From Chloroflexota bacterium (GTDB taxonomy: Bacteria; Chloroflexota; Limnocylindria; P2-11E), in contig VBFI01000046.1 of assembly GCA_005889275.1 (NCBI GenBank), positions 1-40,952 of the forward strand: a stretch of DNA of 40,952 bases, written 5' to 3'. Positions 17,568 through 26,467 of this stretch are shown here, in pieces. The notes beneath the pieces are model-generated. The model had not been told where the DNA came from. It ran no database searches and saw nothing but the letters and a program-made list of their open reading frames with translations. Every line of letters begins with the position of its first letter. The stretch's first letter is position 1. The translations under genes and the position numbers were made by a program.

Positions 17568-18746
17568 GTGGCCGCGACGAACTTCAACTACCAGGTCGCA
17601 CTCAAAGAAGGTCTCAAGAGCCTCCAGCAGGGCCGCCTGCGACAGGCCGAGCAGAGCTTCAAATACCTCGTGGACAAGTTCCCGGGAGCCGAAGGCGGCT
17701 ACCGCGGTCTCGCGAAGGTGCACTTCGAGCAAGAGGACCGCGCCGGCGCGCTCCGCGTTCTGCGTGACGGTGCCGCCGCGCTCACCCGGTCCGGCGAGCG
17801 ATCGGCGGCGATCGGCCTCCTTCGCGAAGCGGTCACGTTGGATGCTCGCGACCTCGCGACCCACCGTCGACTTGCGGCGGCGCTCGCGCTCGCCGGGGAT
17901 GGTGAGGCCGCGGTCCAGGAGTACGCGCGCTTCATCCGCGATCTGCGCGACGCGGGCGACCTCGACCGCGCGAAGCTCGAGGCCGGCTACGCGCTCGGTC
18001 AGCTGAAGGGCACACCCGGTCTCGCCGCGCTCGGCGAGATCGCGAACGGAGAGGGCGCGCGGCAGGATCGGATCGACGGCCCACGAGATGAGACCGCACG
18101 CGCCACCTTCGGCGCGACCGCCGCGCCACGGCCGAAGCAGGCCGATCCGTGGGAGGCGGTCGGCCCACCGCCGAACGATGCGCAGCTCTGGTCACGGCCG
18201 TCGCCCGCGCGATCGACCACCGAGAGCGGCGCGGCCGCGCCGGGCAACGATCCATGGTCCGCCGGCGCGCCGTCGCCGACGCGTCTGCCGACCTGGCAGA
18301 CGCCGGCGCCGACGACCGCGCCGACTCACCCCTCACCCGCGGCATCCGAGCCGGTCGCGGAGCCCGAGCCGACCGCGGAGGAACCCGCACCGGCCGAGCC
18401 GATCGCCTCCGAGAGCCAGGCGGACACGTCGAACGATGCCGAGGTCGAGGCCGCCGCGGCGCGGTATCTCGCGACCCGTGACCCCCGCGCGGCGCAGCCG
18501 GCGCTCGAGGCCGCGCGCCGCTATCTGCGCGACGGTCGGACGGACGCGGCGTCGGACCTGCTGCTCCAGCTGATCGCCTCCGGCGTCGCCGACCACGATG
18601 CGCAGCGTCTTCTCGTCGAGGTCGCGCGGACGCTTGGCAAACGCGAGGTCGCCCGCGCGAAGTGCCAGCTGCTCGTGCAGGCGCTCCTGCTCGACGGCCG
18701 GAACGACCTCGCCGCGGAGGTCGAGGCGCTGGCGCAGGCGGAGTAG
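17568..18746 (+). CDS. TPR-repeat protein with long disordered linker, upstream of cdaA
   Basis: A 392-residue cytoplasmic-looking protein (no signal peptide or membrane segment) that I do not recognise as a named family. Residues 5-150 are helical with TPR-like periodicity (for example LQQGRLRQAEQSFKYLVDKF and AAIGLLREAVTLDARDLATH). Residues about 165-290 are a Pro/Ala/Glu-rich low-complexity linker with repeated Trp-containing motifs (DPWEAVG, DPWSAG). Residues about 295-392 form a second helical bundle (YLRDGRTDAASDLLLQLIA). The GTG start has no clear ribosome-binding site. The stop at 18746 directly abuts the cdaA ATG, so the two are surely cotranscribed. A scaffold role is inference from architecture. 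Confidence 0.85.
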   Translation: MAATNFNYQVALKEGLKSLQQGRLRQAEQSFKYLVDKFPGAEGGYRGLAKVHFEQEDRAGALRVLRDGAAALTRSGERSAAIGLLREAVTLDARDLATHRRLAAALALAGDGEAAVQEYARFIRDLRDAGDLDRAKLEAGYALGQLKGTPGLAALGEIANGEGARQDRIDGPRDETARATFGATAAPRPKQADPWEAVGPPPNDAQLWSRPSPARSTTESGAAAPGNDPWSAGAPSPTRLPTWQTPAPTTAPTHPSPAASEPVAEPEPTAEEPAPAEPIASESQADTSNDAEVEAAAARYLATRDPRAAQPALEAARRYLRDGRTDAASDLLLQLIASGVADHDAQRLLVEVARTLGKREVARAKCQLLVQALLLDGRNDLAAEVEALAQAE

Positions 18747-19577
18747 ATGGACCGCGTCACCGACTACCTGCGCGGGCTCCTCGGTGGTCAGTGTTGCAGC
18801 TGGAACAACGCCCTCGACGTGCTCATCGTGGCGATCTTCATCTACTACGTCCTGGTCCTGATCCGCGGGACGCGCGCGGTGCAGCTGCTCATCGGCGTCC
18901 TCGTCCTCGTGGTCGTCTATTGGATCGCGACATTGCTACGGCTCACGCTCACGACGTTGCTCCTCCAGGCGCTCTTCGCCGTCGCCCTCTTCGCTCTCAT
19001 CGTCGTGTTTCAGCCTGAGCTTCGTCGGGCGCTCGGCCAGCTCGGCCAGCTCGGCCCCCTCAACCGCATGCTCATCCCCGGGGGTGAGGAGGAGATCGAG
19101 GGGACCGTCGACGAGCTCGTCCGCGCGGCGCTGCTCATCAGCGAAGCGAAGCACGGGGCGCTCATCGTCCTCGAGCGCGGGACAGGCCTTCAGGATTACA
19201 GCGAGACCGGCGTCCCGGTGAATGGGAAGCTCACCGCCGAGCTCCTCGCGTCGATCTTCATGACCCGCTCGCCCCTCCACGATGGAGCGGTCATCGTCCG
19301 CGGTGGGCAGATCCTCGCCGCGGCCTGTCTCCTGCCGCTCGAGGAGACCGCCGAGCGGACGGCGCACCGGTACGGCATGCGCCATCGCGCCGCGCTCTCG
19401 ATCAGCGCGCAGACCGACGCGATCGTCATCGTCGTCTCCGAGGAGACGCAGGCGATCTCGATCGCGTCGGGCGGACGGATGATCGGCGCGCTCGACGAGG
19501 AGCGCCTCCGCCGCGTCCTTACATCGCTTCTCCGGAGCCGGATCCAGCCGCTCCCGTTCCGCAGCAAGGCCTCCTAG
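18747..19577 (+). CDS. cdaA: Membrane diadenylate cyclase (c-di-AMP synthase)
   Basis: A 276-residue CdaA/DacA-type enzyme that condenses two ATP to c-di-AMP. Three hydrophobic segments span about residues 22-39, 44-62 and 68-88, followed by a short linker and the DAC domain (about 95-260). The catalytic DGA motif is at 179-181 (LHDGAVIV) and the RHR motif at 212-214 (GMRHRAAL), both intact, so it should be active. It sits directly upstream of cdaR and glmM, the arrangement known from Firmicutes, where CdaR and GlmM modulate its activity. Confidence 0.96.
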   Translation: MDRVTDYLRGLLGGQCCSWNNALDVLIVAIFIYYVLVLIRGTRAVQLLIGVLVLVVVYWIATLLRLTLTTLLLQALFAVALFALIVVFQPELRRALGQLGQLGPLNRMLIPGGEEEIEGTVDELVRAALLISEAKHGALIVLERGTGLQDYSETGVPVNGKLTAELLASIFMTRSPLHDGAVIVRGGQILAAACLLPLEETAERTAHRYGMRHRAALSISAQTDAIVIVVSEETQAISIASGGRMIGALDEERLRRVLTSLLRSRIQPLPFRSKAS

Positions 19578-20855
19578 GTGGCCCGCGTACCGGCCTCGGC
19601 TCGGTCGTTGCTGCCGCGCCTGCGTCTCGATCTCCGCGGCGCGGTGTTCCGCGACTTCCCGCTCAAGGCGATCGCCGTCGTGATCGCGCTCGTGTTCTGG
19701 GTGATCATCGCCCTCAATCAGTCGCCCGCGGACGTCACCCGACCCTTCGGCGGGCGCATCCCCGTCGAGCGGCCCACGGTGCCGAGCGGCTACGTGCTTT
19801 TCGACGCCGCGATCAGCGACGTCGGCGTGACCCTGCGGGGGACCGATGCCGCGGTCTCGACCGTCGTCGCGACGGACCTGCACGCGACCCTCGACATCGG
19901 CGCCGCGGACCTTCACCGTACCGACGCGCAGGATCTTCTCGTCCGCGTCACAGTCGCGAACCCGGACGTCCGCGTGACTGAGATCACGCCGTCGACGATG
20001 AGCGTGCGCGTCGAGCCGATCACCTCGCGCCCGGCCGGCGTGCAGGTGCGCTTCGCGAACGATCCGCCGTCAGGGAACCTGCCCGGCGACACGGCGCTGA
20101 ACCCCAGCGAGGTCCGCGTGAGCGGCGCGGCGAGCCTCATCGCGCGGATCGCGGCGGTGTACGCGACGGTCCGCTTCGGCGACGCGGCCACGGACCTGGT
20201 GACCAGCGTGCAGCCGGTCGCCGTCGACGCCACGGGTGCCCCGATCGACGGGCTGGTCACCGACCCGGCGGTGGTCCAGGTCACCGTCCCGGTGCTCCCG
20301 ACGGCGACGACACGGACCGTCCCGGTCGTCTGGAACATCCGCGGCGCGGTCGGGGCGGGCTACGGCATCACGCATATCAGCGTCGACCCGCCGGCGGTCA
20401 CGGTGCGCGGCGAGCCCGCCGCCATCGGCAGCGTCGATCACGTCGACACGGGACCGGTCGACGTAACCGGCATCACCGCCGATCGGTCTTTCAACGTCGG
20501 CCTGGTGTTGCCGGCGGGGACGTCGCTCTTCCGCTCCACCGGATCGACCGTCACCGTCTCGATCGCGCCGCTCATCGGGACCCGGCCCTTCCCGTTCGTC
20601 GCCGTCCAGACCGTGAATCTTCCAGCTGCGCTCGTCGCCGACACCGACCCCCAGACGGTCAGCCTGGTTCTGGCGGGGCCGGTGCCGACGCTCGCGGTCC
20701 TGACGGCGGCCCAGGTGACCGCGGTGGTCGACGGCGCGGGGCGGGCCACCGGCAGCTCCGCGCCCGCGGACGTCGCCGTCCGCGTTCCCCCCGGCGTCAC
20801 GGTACAAAGCGTGCAACCGACCAGGGTCACGCTCACCATACGAACGAGGAGCTAG
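19578..20855 (+). CDS. cdaR: YbbR-domain cyclase regulator CdaR
   Basis: A 425-residue protein with one N-terminal membrane segment (about residues 28-46, AIAVVIALVFWVIIAL) and an extracytoplasmic beta-rich region divisible into about four YbbR-type repeats (roughly 55-140, 142-235, 238-330, 332-423). In Bacillus and Listeria the equivalent protein regulates CdaA across the membrane. The GTG start follows the cdaA stop with no gap. Some N-terminal basic residues (ARSLLPRLRLDLR) precede the membrane helix, consistent with inside-positive topology. Confidence 0.9.
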   Translation: MARVPASARSLLPRLRLDLRGAVFRDFPLKAIAVVIALVFWVIIALNQSPADVTRPFGGRIPVERPTVPSGYVLFDAAISDVGVTLRGTDAAVSTVVATDLHATLDIGAADLHRTDAQDLLVRVTVANPDVRVTEITPSTMSVRVEPITSRPAGVQVRFANDPPSGNLPGDTALNPSEVRVSGAASLIARIAAVYATVRFGDAATDLVTSVQPVAVDATGAPIDGLVTDPAVVQVTVPVLPTATTRTVPVVWNIRGAVGAGYGITHISVDPPAVTVRGEPAAIGSVDHVDTGPVDVTGITADRSFNVGLVLPAGTSLFRSTGSTVTVSIAPLIGTRPFPFVAVQTVNLPAALVADTDPQTVSLVLAGPVPTLAVLTAAQVTAVVDGAGRATGSSAPADVAVRVPPGVTVQSVQPTRVTLTIRTRS

Positions 20856-20858
20856 CCA

Positions 20859-22187
20859 GTGCCCAGGCTGTTCGGCACCGACGGCGTACGCGGGGTCGCG
20901 AACCTCGACCTCACGCCGGAGCTGGGGCTCCGGCTCGGCCGGGCGGCCGGTCATGTCCTCGGCGGTCACGGCAACTCGGTGGTGATCGGGCGCGACACCA
21001 GGCGGAGCGGCCGGATGCTCGAGAGCGCCCTTGCCGCCGGGCTTTGCTCGGTCGGAACGGAGGTCCGGCTTGTCGGGCACATCCCGACGCCCGGGCTCGC
21101 CTACCTCGCGAAAGCGCACGACTTCGTGGCCGGCGCGGTCATCAGCGCATCCCACAATCCGGCGCCAGACAACGGCATCAAGTTCTTCGACCACCGCGCG
21201 CAGAAGCTCCCCGACACGGTCGAGGACAAGATCGAGGCGCTCATGAGTGGCGACGACTCGCTCCCTCGGCCGACCGAAGGCGGGATCGGCCTCGTGGGCG
21301 ACGCCCGCGGCCTGGTGAAGGACTACGAGACATTCCTTCTCTCGATGGCGCCGCCACTCGCCGGAATGCGTATCGCGCTCGACTGCGCGAACGGCGCCAC
21401 CTATCGCGTCGCGCCGGCGGTGTTCGCCCATGCGGGGGCGGAGGTGCTCGCGTTCTTCGACGCGCCGAACGGGCAGAACATCAACGACGGGTGCGGCGCG
21501 ACCGCACCGGAGGCACTCCAGCGGCTGGTGGTGGACCACAAGGCCGATGCCGGCTTCGCGTTCGACGGAGACGGTGACCGGGTCATCGTTATCGACGAGC
21601 GTGGTCGCGCTCACAACGGCGACTTCGTGCTGGCGCTCGCCGCGCGCCACTTCGCCAAGCAGGGGCGGCTCAGCCCGAAGCTCGTCGTCGGCACGGTGAT
21701 GACCAACGGCGGCCTCGAATCGACTCTCGCCCGCGACGGCATCCGCTTGGAGCGCACGCAGGTCGGCGACCGCTACGTGTGGGAGGCGATGGAGCGTCTG
21801 GGGGCGCAGTTCGGGGGCGAGTCCTCGGGGCACGTGATCTTCCGCCAGTACTCGACGACCGGCGACGGGATCCTCACCGCGCTCGAGGTCCTCCATCTCG
21901 TACGCGCGGAAGGCCGCCGGCTTTCCGAGCTCGCGGACGACATGGAGTTCTGGCCGCAGGTCACGCGCAACGTGAAGGCCGCGCGACGGCGCGAATGGGA
22001 TCAGATCGCCGCGTTCGTCGACGCGAAAGAGAAGGCCGAAGCGCAGCTTGGCAGCGCCGGCCGGCTGCTCGTGCGCCCGTCGGGGACGGAGCCGGTCCTC
22101 AGGATCACCGTCGAGGCGCGCGACGCGACGCTCGCGTCCTCCACGGCGGAAGGTCTGGCGCGCGTCGCTGAGCGGGAGCTCGTCTAG
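20859..22187 (+). CDS. glmM: Phosphoglucosamine mutase
   Basis: A 442-residue enzyme converting glucosamine-6-phosphate to glucosamine-1-phosphate for peptidoglycan precursors. It starts PRLFGTDGVRGVAN. The phosphoserine loop is ISASHNPAPDNGIKFF with the catalytic Ser near residue 98, the metal loop is FDGDGDRVIV, the sugar-binding region GGESSGH and the phosphate loop VRPSGTEPVLRI. The GTG start is 3 bp after cdaR. In Firmicutes GlmM binds and inhibits CdaA, so the cdaA-cdaR-glmM order carries regulatory meaning. Confidence 0.97.
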   Translation: MPRLFGTDGVRGVANLDLTPELGLRLGRAAGHVLGGHGNSVVIGRDTRRSGRMLESALAAGLCSVGTEVRLVGHIPTPGLAYLAKAHDFVAGAVISASHNPAPDNGIKFFDHRAQKLPDTVEDKIEALMSGDDSLPRPTEGGIGLVGDARGLVKDYETFLLSMAPPLAGMRIALDCANGATYRVAPAVFAHAGAEVLAFFDAPNGQNINDGCGATAPEALQRLVVDHKADAGFAFDGDGDRVIVIDERGRAHNGDFVLALAARHFAKQGRLSPKLVVGTVMTNGGLESTLARDGIRLERTQVGDRYVWEAMERLGAQFGGESSGHVIFRQYSTTGDGILTALEVLHLVRAEGRRLSELADDMEFWPQVTRNVKAARRREWDQIAAFVDAKEKAEAQLGSAGRLLVRPSGTEPVLRITVEARDATLASSTAEGLARVAERELV

Positions 22188-24032
22188 GTGTGCGGGATCG
22201 TCGGCTACGTCGGGCCGCGCCAGGCGCTGCCGTTCCTCATGACCGGGCTACGCCGCCTCGAGTACCGCGGCTACGACTCCGCGGGCGTGGCGGTGCAGGA
22301 GAACGGCGCCCTCGAGGTGCTCCGCGCGGAAGGCAAGCTCGACAACCTCGCCTCGATCGTCTCGCATCATCCCGCGCCCGGGCACACCGGCATCGGCCAT
22401 ACCCGCTGGGCGACCCACGGACGCCCGAGCGAGCAGAACGCCCATCCGCACGTCGATTGCGGCGGGGTCACCGCGGTCATTCACAACGGCATCATCGAGA
22501 ACTTCGAGACGCTGAAGGCGCCACTCGTCGCAAGCGGTCACCGGTTCACAAGTGAGACGGACACCGAGGTCGCCGTGCATCTCCTCGAGGAGGAGCTCGC
22601 GAAGGGCCGCACGCTCGAGGAGGCCGCGCTCGCGGTGCTCCCGCGGCTCGAGGGGGCGGCCGCGCTCGCGTTCATCTCCGCGCGCGATCCCGGGAAGATC
22701 GTCGCGGCGCGGATCGCGAGCGCCGGCGGCGTGATCGTCGGCTTCGGGAACGGCGAGAACTTCATCGCGTCGGACATGCCCGCGCTCCTCGAGCACACCC
22801 GCAAGGTCGTGTTCCTCGAGGCGGGGGAGGTCGCGGCTGTCACGAAGGACGGCGCGCGCTTCTTCCGCATCGACGGCACGCCCATCGAGAAGACGCCGCA
22901 GACGGTGACCTGGGACGCGGTCGCCGCGGCGAAGTCCGGATACAAGCACTTCATGCTCAAGGAGATCTCGGAGCAGCCCCGCGCGATCAACGACACGCTC
23001 CTGGGCCGCGTCGAGCGATCGTCCGGCCGCGTCATCTTCGACGAGAACGTGAAGCTCACGGACGAGCAGGTGCGGGCGCTCCCGCGGATCACCCTCGTCG
23101 GCTGCGGGACCGCCGGCCATGCGGCGCTCGTCGGGAAGATCCTGATCGAGCGGCTCGCGGGCATCCCCTGCGACATCGACATCCCGAGCGAGTACCGCTA
23201 CCGGAACCCGGTCGTGACGAAGGGCCAGCTTCTCCTGGCGATCACGCAGTCGGGCGAGACCGCCGACACGCTCGCGGCCATGGAAGAGGCCCGCAAGCGC
23301 GGCGCGCGCCTCCTCAGCCTGGTGAACGTGATGGGCAGCGAGGCGAGCCGCGTCGCCGACGACGTGATCTACCTGCACACCGGCCCGGAGATCGCGGTCG
23401 CGTCGACGAAGGCCTACACCGCGATGCTCGTCGACCTCTATCTCTTCGCGATCTACCTCGCGCAGCGTCGCGGCGCGATCGACGCGGAAGGCTCGCGGCG
23501 CCTGCTCGCGGAGGCGTTCCATCTCCCGACGCTCGTCGACTCGGTGCTGCGCGAGGAGCCGAAGATCCGGGCGCTCGCGTACCGCTACCACACCGCGCGG
23601 AACTTCCTCTTCCTCGGACGCGGCGTGAACTACCCGACCGCGCTCGAGGGCGCGCTGAAGCTGAAGGAGCTCTCGTACATCCACGCCGAGGGAACCGCCG
23701 CCGGCGAGATGAAGCACGGCACGAACGCGCTGATCGATGAGGACCTGCCGGTCGTCGCGATCGCGCTGAAGGACGCTGTGTACAAGAAGATGCGCTCCAA
23801 CATGGAAGAGGTCCGGGCGAGGGCCGGGGTATTGATCGCGCTCGCGAACGACGACGACGACGAGATCACCGGGAAGGCCGACGACGTGATCCGGATCCCG
23901 AGGACAGATGAGCTGCTCAGCCCGGTCCTCGCGGTGGTGCCGCTGCAGCTCCTCGCGTATCACATCGCCGACCGGCGCGGGAACGACGTCGATCAGCCGA
24001 GGAACCTCGCCAAGGCCGTGACCGTCGAGTGA
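22188..24032 (+). CDS. glmS: Glutamine-fructose-6-phosphate aminotransferase (isomerising)
   Basis: A 614-residue enzyme making glucosamine-6-phosphate from fructose-6-phosphate and glutamine, directly upstream of GlmM in the pathway. The N-terminal glutaminase has the nucleophile Cys2 (MCGIVGYVG), RRLEYRGYDSAGVAV and GHTRWATHGRPSEQNAHPH. Two SIS sugar-isomerase domains follow (LVGCGTAGHA, TQSGETADTL, STKAYTAML), ending with the conserved PRNLAKAVTVE. The GTG is contiguous with the glmM stop, leaving no room for a glmS ribozyme or leader, so control must come from elsewhere. Confidence 0.97.
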   Translation: MCGIVGYVGPRQALPFLMTGLRRLEYRGYDSAGVAVQENGALEVLRAEGKLDNLASIVSHHPAPGHTGIGHTRWATHGRPSEQNAHPHVDCGGVTAVIHNGIIENFETLKAPLVASGHRFTSETDTEVAVHLLEEELAKGRTLEEAALAVLPRLEGAAALAFISARDPGKIVAARIASAGGVIVGFGNGENFIASDMPALLEHTRKVVFLEAGEVAAVTKDGARFFRIDGTPIEKTPQTVTWDAVAAAKSGYKHFMLKEISEQPRAINDTLLGRVERSSGRVIFDENVKLTDEQVRALPRITLVGCGTAGHAALVGKILIERLAGIPCDIDIPSEYRYRNPVVTKGQLLLAITQSGETADTLAAMEEARKRGARLLSLVNVMGSEASRVADDVIYLHTGPEIAVASTKAYTAMLVDLYLFAIYLAQRRGAIDAEGSRRLLAEAFHLPTLVDSVLREEPKIRALAYRYHTARNFLFLGRGVNYPTALEGALKLKELSYIHAEGTAAGEMKHGTNALIDEDLPVVAIALKDAVYKKMRSNMEEVRARAGVLIALANDDDDEITGKADDVIRIPRTDELLSPVLAVVPLQLLAYHIADRRGNDVDQPRNLAKAVTVE

Positions 24033-24042
24033 GCGGCACGCG

Positions 24043-24411
24043 ATGAGCTCCGAGGTCGGCATCGACATCATCGAGACCGCGCGGATCCGGAACGTGCTGG
24101 AGAAGCACCCCCGGCGATTCCTCGATCGCGTGTATACGCAGTGGGAGCAGCTCTACTGCCGGAACAACGTGCTGCATCTGTCGGGTCGCTGGGCCGCGAA
24201 GGAAGCGGTCTCGAAGGTGCTCGGACTCGGCGTGCGCGGGGTCGGCTGGCGCGAGATCGAGATCCGGCGGACGCGCGCCGGCCAACCGACGGTGACCCTC
24301 CACGGCCGTGCCGCCGCTCGTCGCGATGCGCTCGGTCTGCGCGATCCGCTCTCCGTGTCGATCTCACACATCCGCGATCTCGCGGTCGCGGTCGCCGTGG
24401 GCCTGCGCTGA
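24043..24411 (+). CDS. acpS: Holo-[acyl-carrier-protein] synthase
   Basis: A 122-residue enzyme that transfers 4'-phosphopantetheine from CoA to ACP for fatty-acid synthesis. The Mg-binding residues are Asp8 (GIDIIET) and Glu54 (WAAKEAVSKVLG), and the SISH motif near the C-terminus is present. The start is ATG, 10 bp after glmS. The end lies in a CTGA overlap with the next gene; acpS next to nnrD and alr is a common bacterial trio. Confidence 0.95.
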   Translation: MSSEVGIDIIETARIRNVLEKHPRRFLDRVYTQWEQLYCRNNVLHLSGRWAAKEAVSKVLGLGVRGVGWREIEIRRTRAGQPTVTLHGRAAARRDALGLRDPLSVSISHIRDLAVAVAVGLR

Positions 24412-25301
24412 GCGAGGGCTCCGCCAGCGCGCTCACCGCGCGCGTCGTTCGCGCCACGCTCAAGCCGCTCCCCAGGGACGCCGGGAAGGAAGCGCGTGGC
24501 CGCGTGCTCATCGTCGGCGGATCGCTCCGCTACCCGGGCGCGACGCTCATCGCGTCGCGCGCCGCGCTGCGGTGCGGCGCGGGCGTCGTCACCGTCGCGA
24601 CCGCGCGGTCGGTGGCCGAAGCGATCGCCGGGGACGATCCGAACGTGACCTTCTTCCCGCTCGCCGAGGCGCAGCCCGGCATCGTGGCGACGGGAGCGGC
24701 GGCCCAGCTCTCCTCGTTCGCGACTGACAAGACGCGCGCGCTGCTGATCGGCCCGGGGCTCGCCCACGGCGCGGGCACGGACGATTTTGTCGCCGCGGTG
24801 CTGCGGAACGCGCGCGCGCTCGCGACCGTCATCGACGCGGACGGACTCAACGCGCTCGCCCGGACCGAGGCGTGGGCGGAGCTCCTCCCGGCGAAGACCA
24901 TCCTCACGCCGCACGATGGCGAGGCGGCGCGCCTGGCCGGACGCGTCGTGCCGGCGGGTGCGGCACGCGTCAGCTTCGCGGAGCGGCACGCGCGCGAATG
25001 GCACGCCGTCGTCACGTTGAAGGGCGCGGTCACCATCGTGACCGACGGCAAGAAGACCTACGTCCACGACCTGCCGAATCCCACGCTCGGCGTGGGCGGC
25101 TCGGGCGACGCGCTTGGCGGGGCCATCGCCGCGTTCGTCGCGCGCGGGCTCGCCCCGATCGCCGCGGCCGCGGTCGGTGTCTGGGTGCACGGTCGCGCGG
25201 GTGCCCTGCTGGCAGGTGAGATAGGGGAGTCCGGCGCGCTCGCCACCGACATCGTCGACGCGCTCCCCCGCGCGCTCCGTGAAATAGTCGAGACGCGATG
25301 A
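24408..25301 (+). CDS. nnrD: ADP-dependent (S)-NAD(P)H-hydrate dehydratase (apparent CTG start)
   Basis: A 297-residue ribokinase-fold repair enzyme that dehydrates damaged NADHX and NADPHX. Evidence: GRVLIVGGSLRYPGATLIAS, RCGAGVVTVAT, VIDADGLNALA, LTPHDGEAARL and the catalytic VGGSGDALGG. The epimerase half (NnrE) found fused in many homologues is absent. No ATG, GTG or TTG occurs in frame between the acpS region and GTG 24504, which would cut off conserved sequence (LKPLPRDAGKEARG). CTG at 24408 gives a 4-bp CTGA overlap with acpS, matching the ATGA/GTGA style of the neighbourhood, so I place the start there. No clear ribosome-binding site is seen; reinitiation after acpS is likely. Confidence 0.85.
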   Translation: MSEGSASALTARVVRATLKPLPRDAGKEARGRVLIVGGSLRYPGATLIASRAALRCGAGVVTVATARSVAEAIAGDDPNVTFFPLAEAQPGIVATGAAAQLSSFATDKTRALLIGPGLAHGAGTDDFVAAVLRNARALATVIDADGLNALARTEAWAELLPAKTILTPHDGEAARLAGRVVPAGAARVSFAERHAREWHAVVTLKGAVTIVTDGKKTYVHDLPNPTLGVGGSGDALGGAIAAFVARGLAPIAAAAVGVWVHGRAGALLAGEIGESGALATDIVDALPRALREIVETR

Positions 25302-26467
25302 CCACGGATGCCGTCCGCTCCACCGTCGCGGACGTCGACCTCGACGCGATCGCCGACAACGTGGCGGCGATCCGCGCCCGGGCCGGGGCCGACGTGATCG
25401 CGGTCGTGAAAGCCGACGCGTACGGCCACGGAGCAGAGGCCGTCGCGGAGACGAGCTTCGAGGCGGGCGCAGTCATGGTGGCGGTCGCGACGGTCGAAGA
25501 AGGCCAGGTCCTCCGCGAGGCGGGTGTGAGCGGTCCGGTTCTCGTGTTCTACGGCGCGACGGATTCGTCCGAGGTCGCCCATGCCGTCGCGCAGGACCTC
25601 ATCCTCGTCGTCTGGGACGTCGACCGCGCGCGCGCGATCAGCGAGGCCGCGACGGCGCTCCGCCGCACGGCGCGGGTGCACTTCAAGGTCGACACGGGCC
25701 TCACGCGTCTCGGCGCCCCGCTCGGCGAGGCCGCCGCGCGGTACCGCGCGATCCGCGCGCTCGCGCACCTGGAGATCGACGGCATCTTCACGCACTTCGC
25801 GACCGCGGACGACCCCGACCCGACGATCGCGAACGACCAGCTCGCGCGGTTCCGCGAAGTCCTCGGGACGCTCGACGAGCGGCCCAGGCTCGTCCACGCC
25901 TCGGCGAGCGCGGGCATCGCGGCGTTCGGCCGGGTCGACGGCATGAACGCGGTGCGCCCGGGCCTCGCGATCTACGGTCTGTACGCCGCCGAGAGCCATG
26001 CCGCGTCGATCCGGCTCCGTCCGGCGCTCGCCTGGCGCTCGCGGATCCACCGTCTCGCGAACGTCGCCAAGGGGACCGGCGTGTCCTACGGCCACGAGTA
26101 CCACATGCCGCGGGACGGCCGCATCGCGACGGTCCCCGTCGGCTACGGCGACGGCCTTCCGCGCGTCGCGGGGAAGAACGCGACCGTGCTCCTGCGGGGG
26201 CACCGCGTCCGGTTCGCCGGGCGGATCTGCATGGACCTCGTCATGCTTGACGTCACCGAGATCGACGGCGCTCGCGAAGGAGACGAAATCGTGCTCATCG
26301 GCTCGCAGGCCGGCCTCGCGCAGAGCGCCGAGGATCTCGCTGCCGCGTGCGGAACGATCAACTACGAGATCGTCACCGGCATCCGTCGGCGCGTGCCGCG
26401 GCGTTACTTCCGCGGCGGGAAGCTCTCGTCGATCCGCACCCTCGCCGGGGGGTACCGCGCCCGATGA
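25298..26467 (+). CDS. alr: Alanine racemase
   Basis: A 389-residue PLP enzyme producing D-alanine for peptidoglycan. The PLP lysine is Lys38 in VVKADAYGHG, the catalytic tyrosine from the partner subunit is Tyr264 in GVSYGHEY, and GYGDGLPR and RICMDLVMLDVT follow in the C-terminal beta domain. Length and domain order are standard. ATG overlaps the nnrD stop (ATGA), and its own stop overlaps the next ATG in the same way. Confidence 0.97.
   Translation: MTTDAVRSTVADVDLDAIADNVAAIRARAGADVIAVVKADAYGHGAEAVAETSFEAGAVMVAVATVEEGQVLREAGVSGPVLVFYGATDSSEVAHAVAQDLILVVWDVDRARAISEAATALRRTARVHFKVDTGLTRLGAPLGEAAARYRAIRALAHLEIDGIFTHFATADDPDPTIANDQLARFREVLGTLDERPRLVHASASAGIAAFGRVDGMNAVRPGLAIYGLYAAESHAASIRLRPALAWRSRIHRLANVAKGTGVSYGHEYHMPRDGRIATVPVGYGDGLPRVAGKNATVLLRGHRVRFAGRICMDLVMLDVTEIDGAREGDEIVLIGSQAGLAQSAEDLAAACGTINYEIVTGIRRRVPRRYFRGGKLSSIRTLAGGYRAR

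Noticed and set aside
20070-24071. Long minus-strand open frames of about 600 codons opposite cdaR/glmM (20070-21896) and glmS (22248-24071)
   Set aside because: Arg/Asp/Val-biased translations without any domain, exactly opposite well-supported genes; a normal by-product of high GC and third-position bias.
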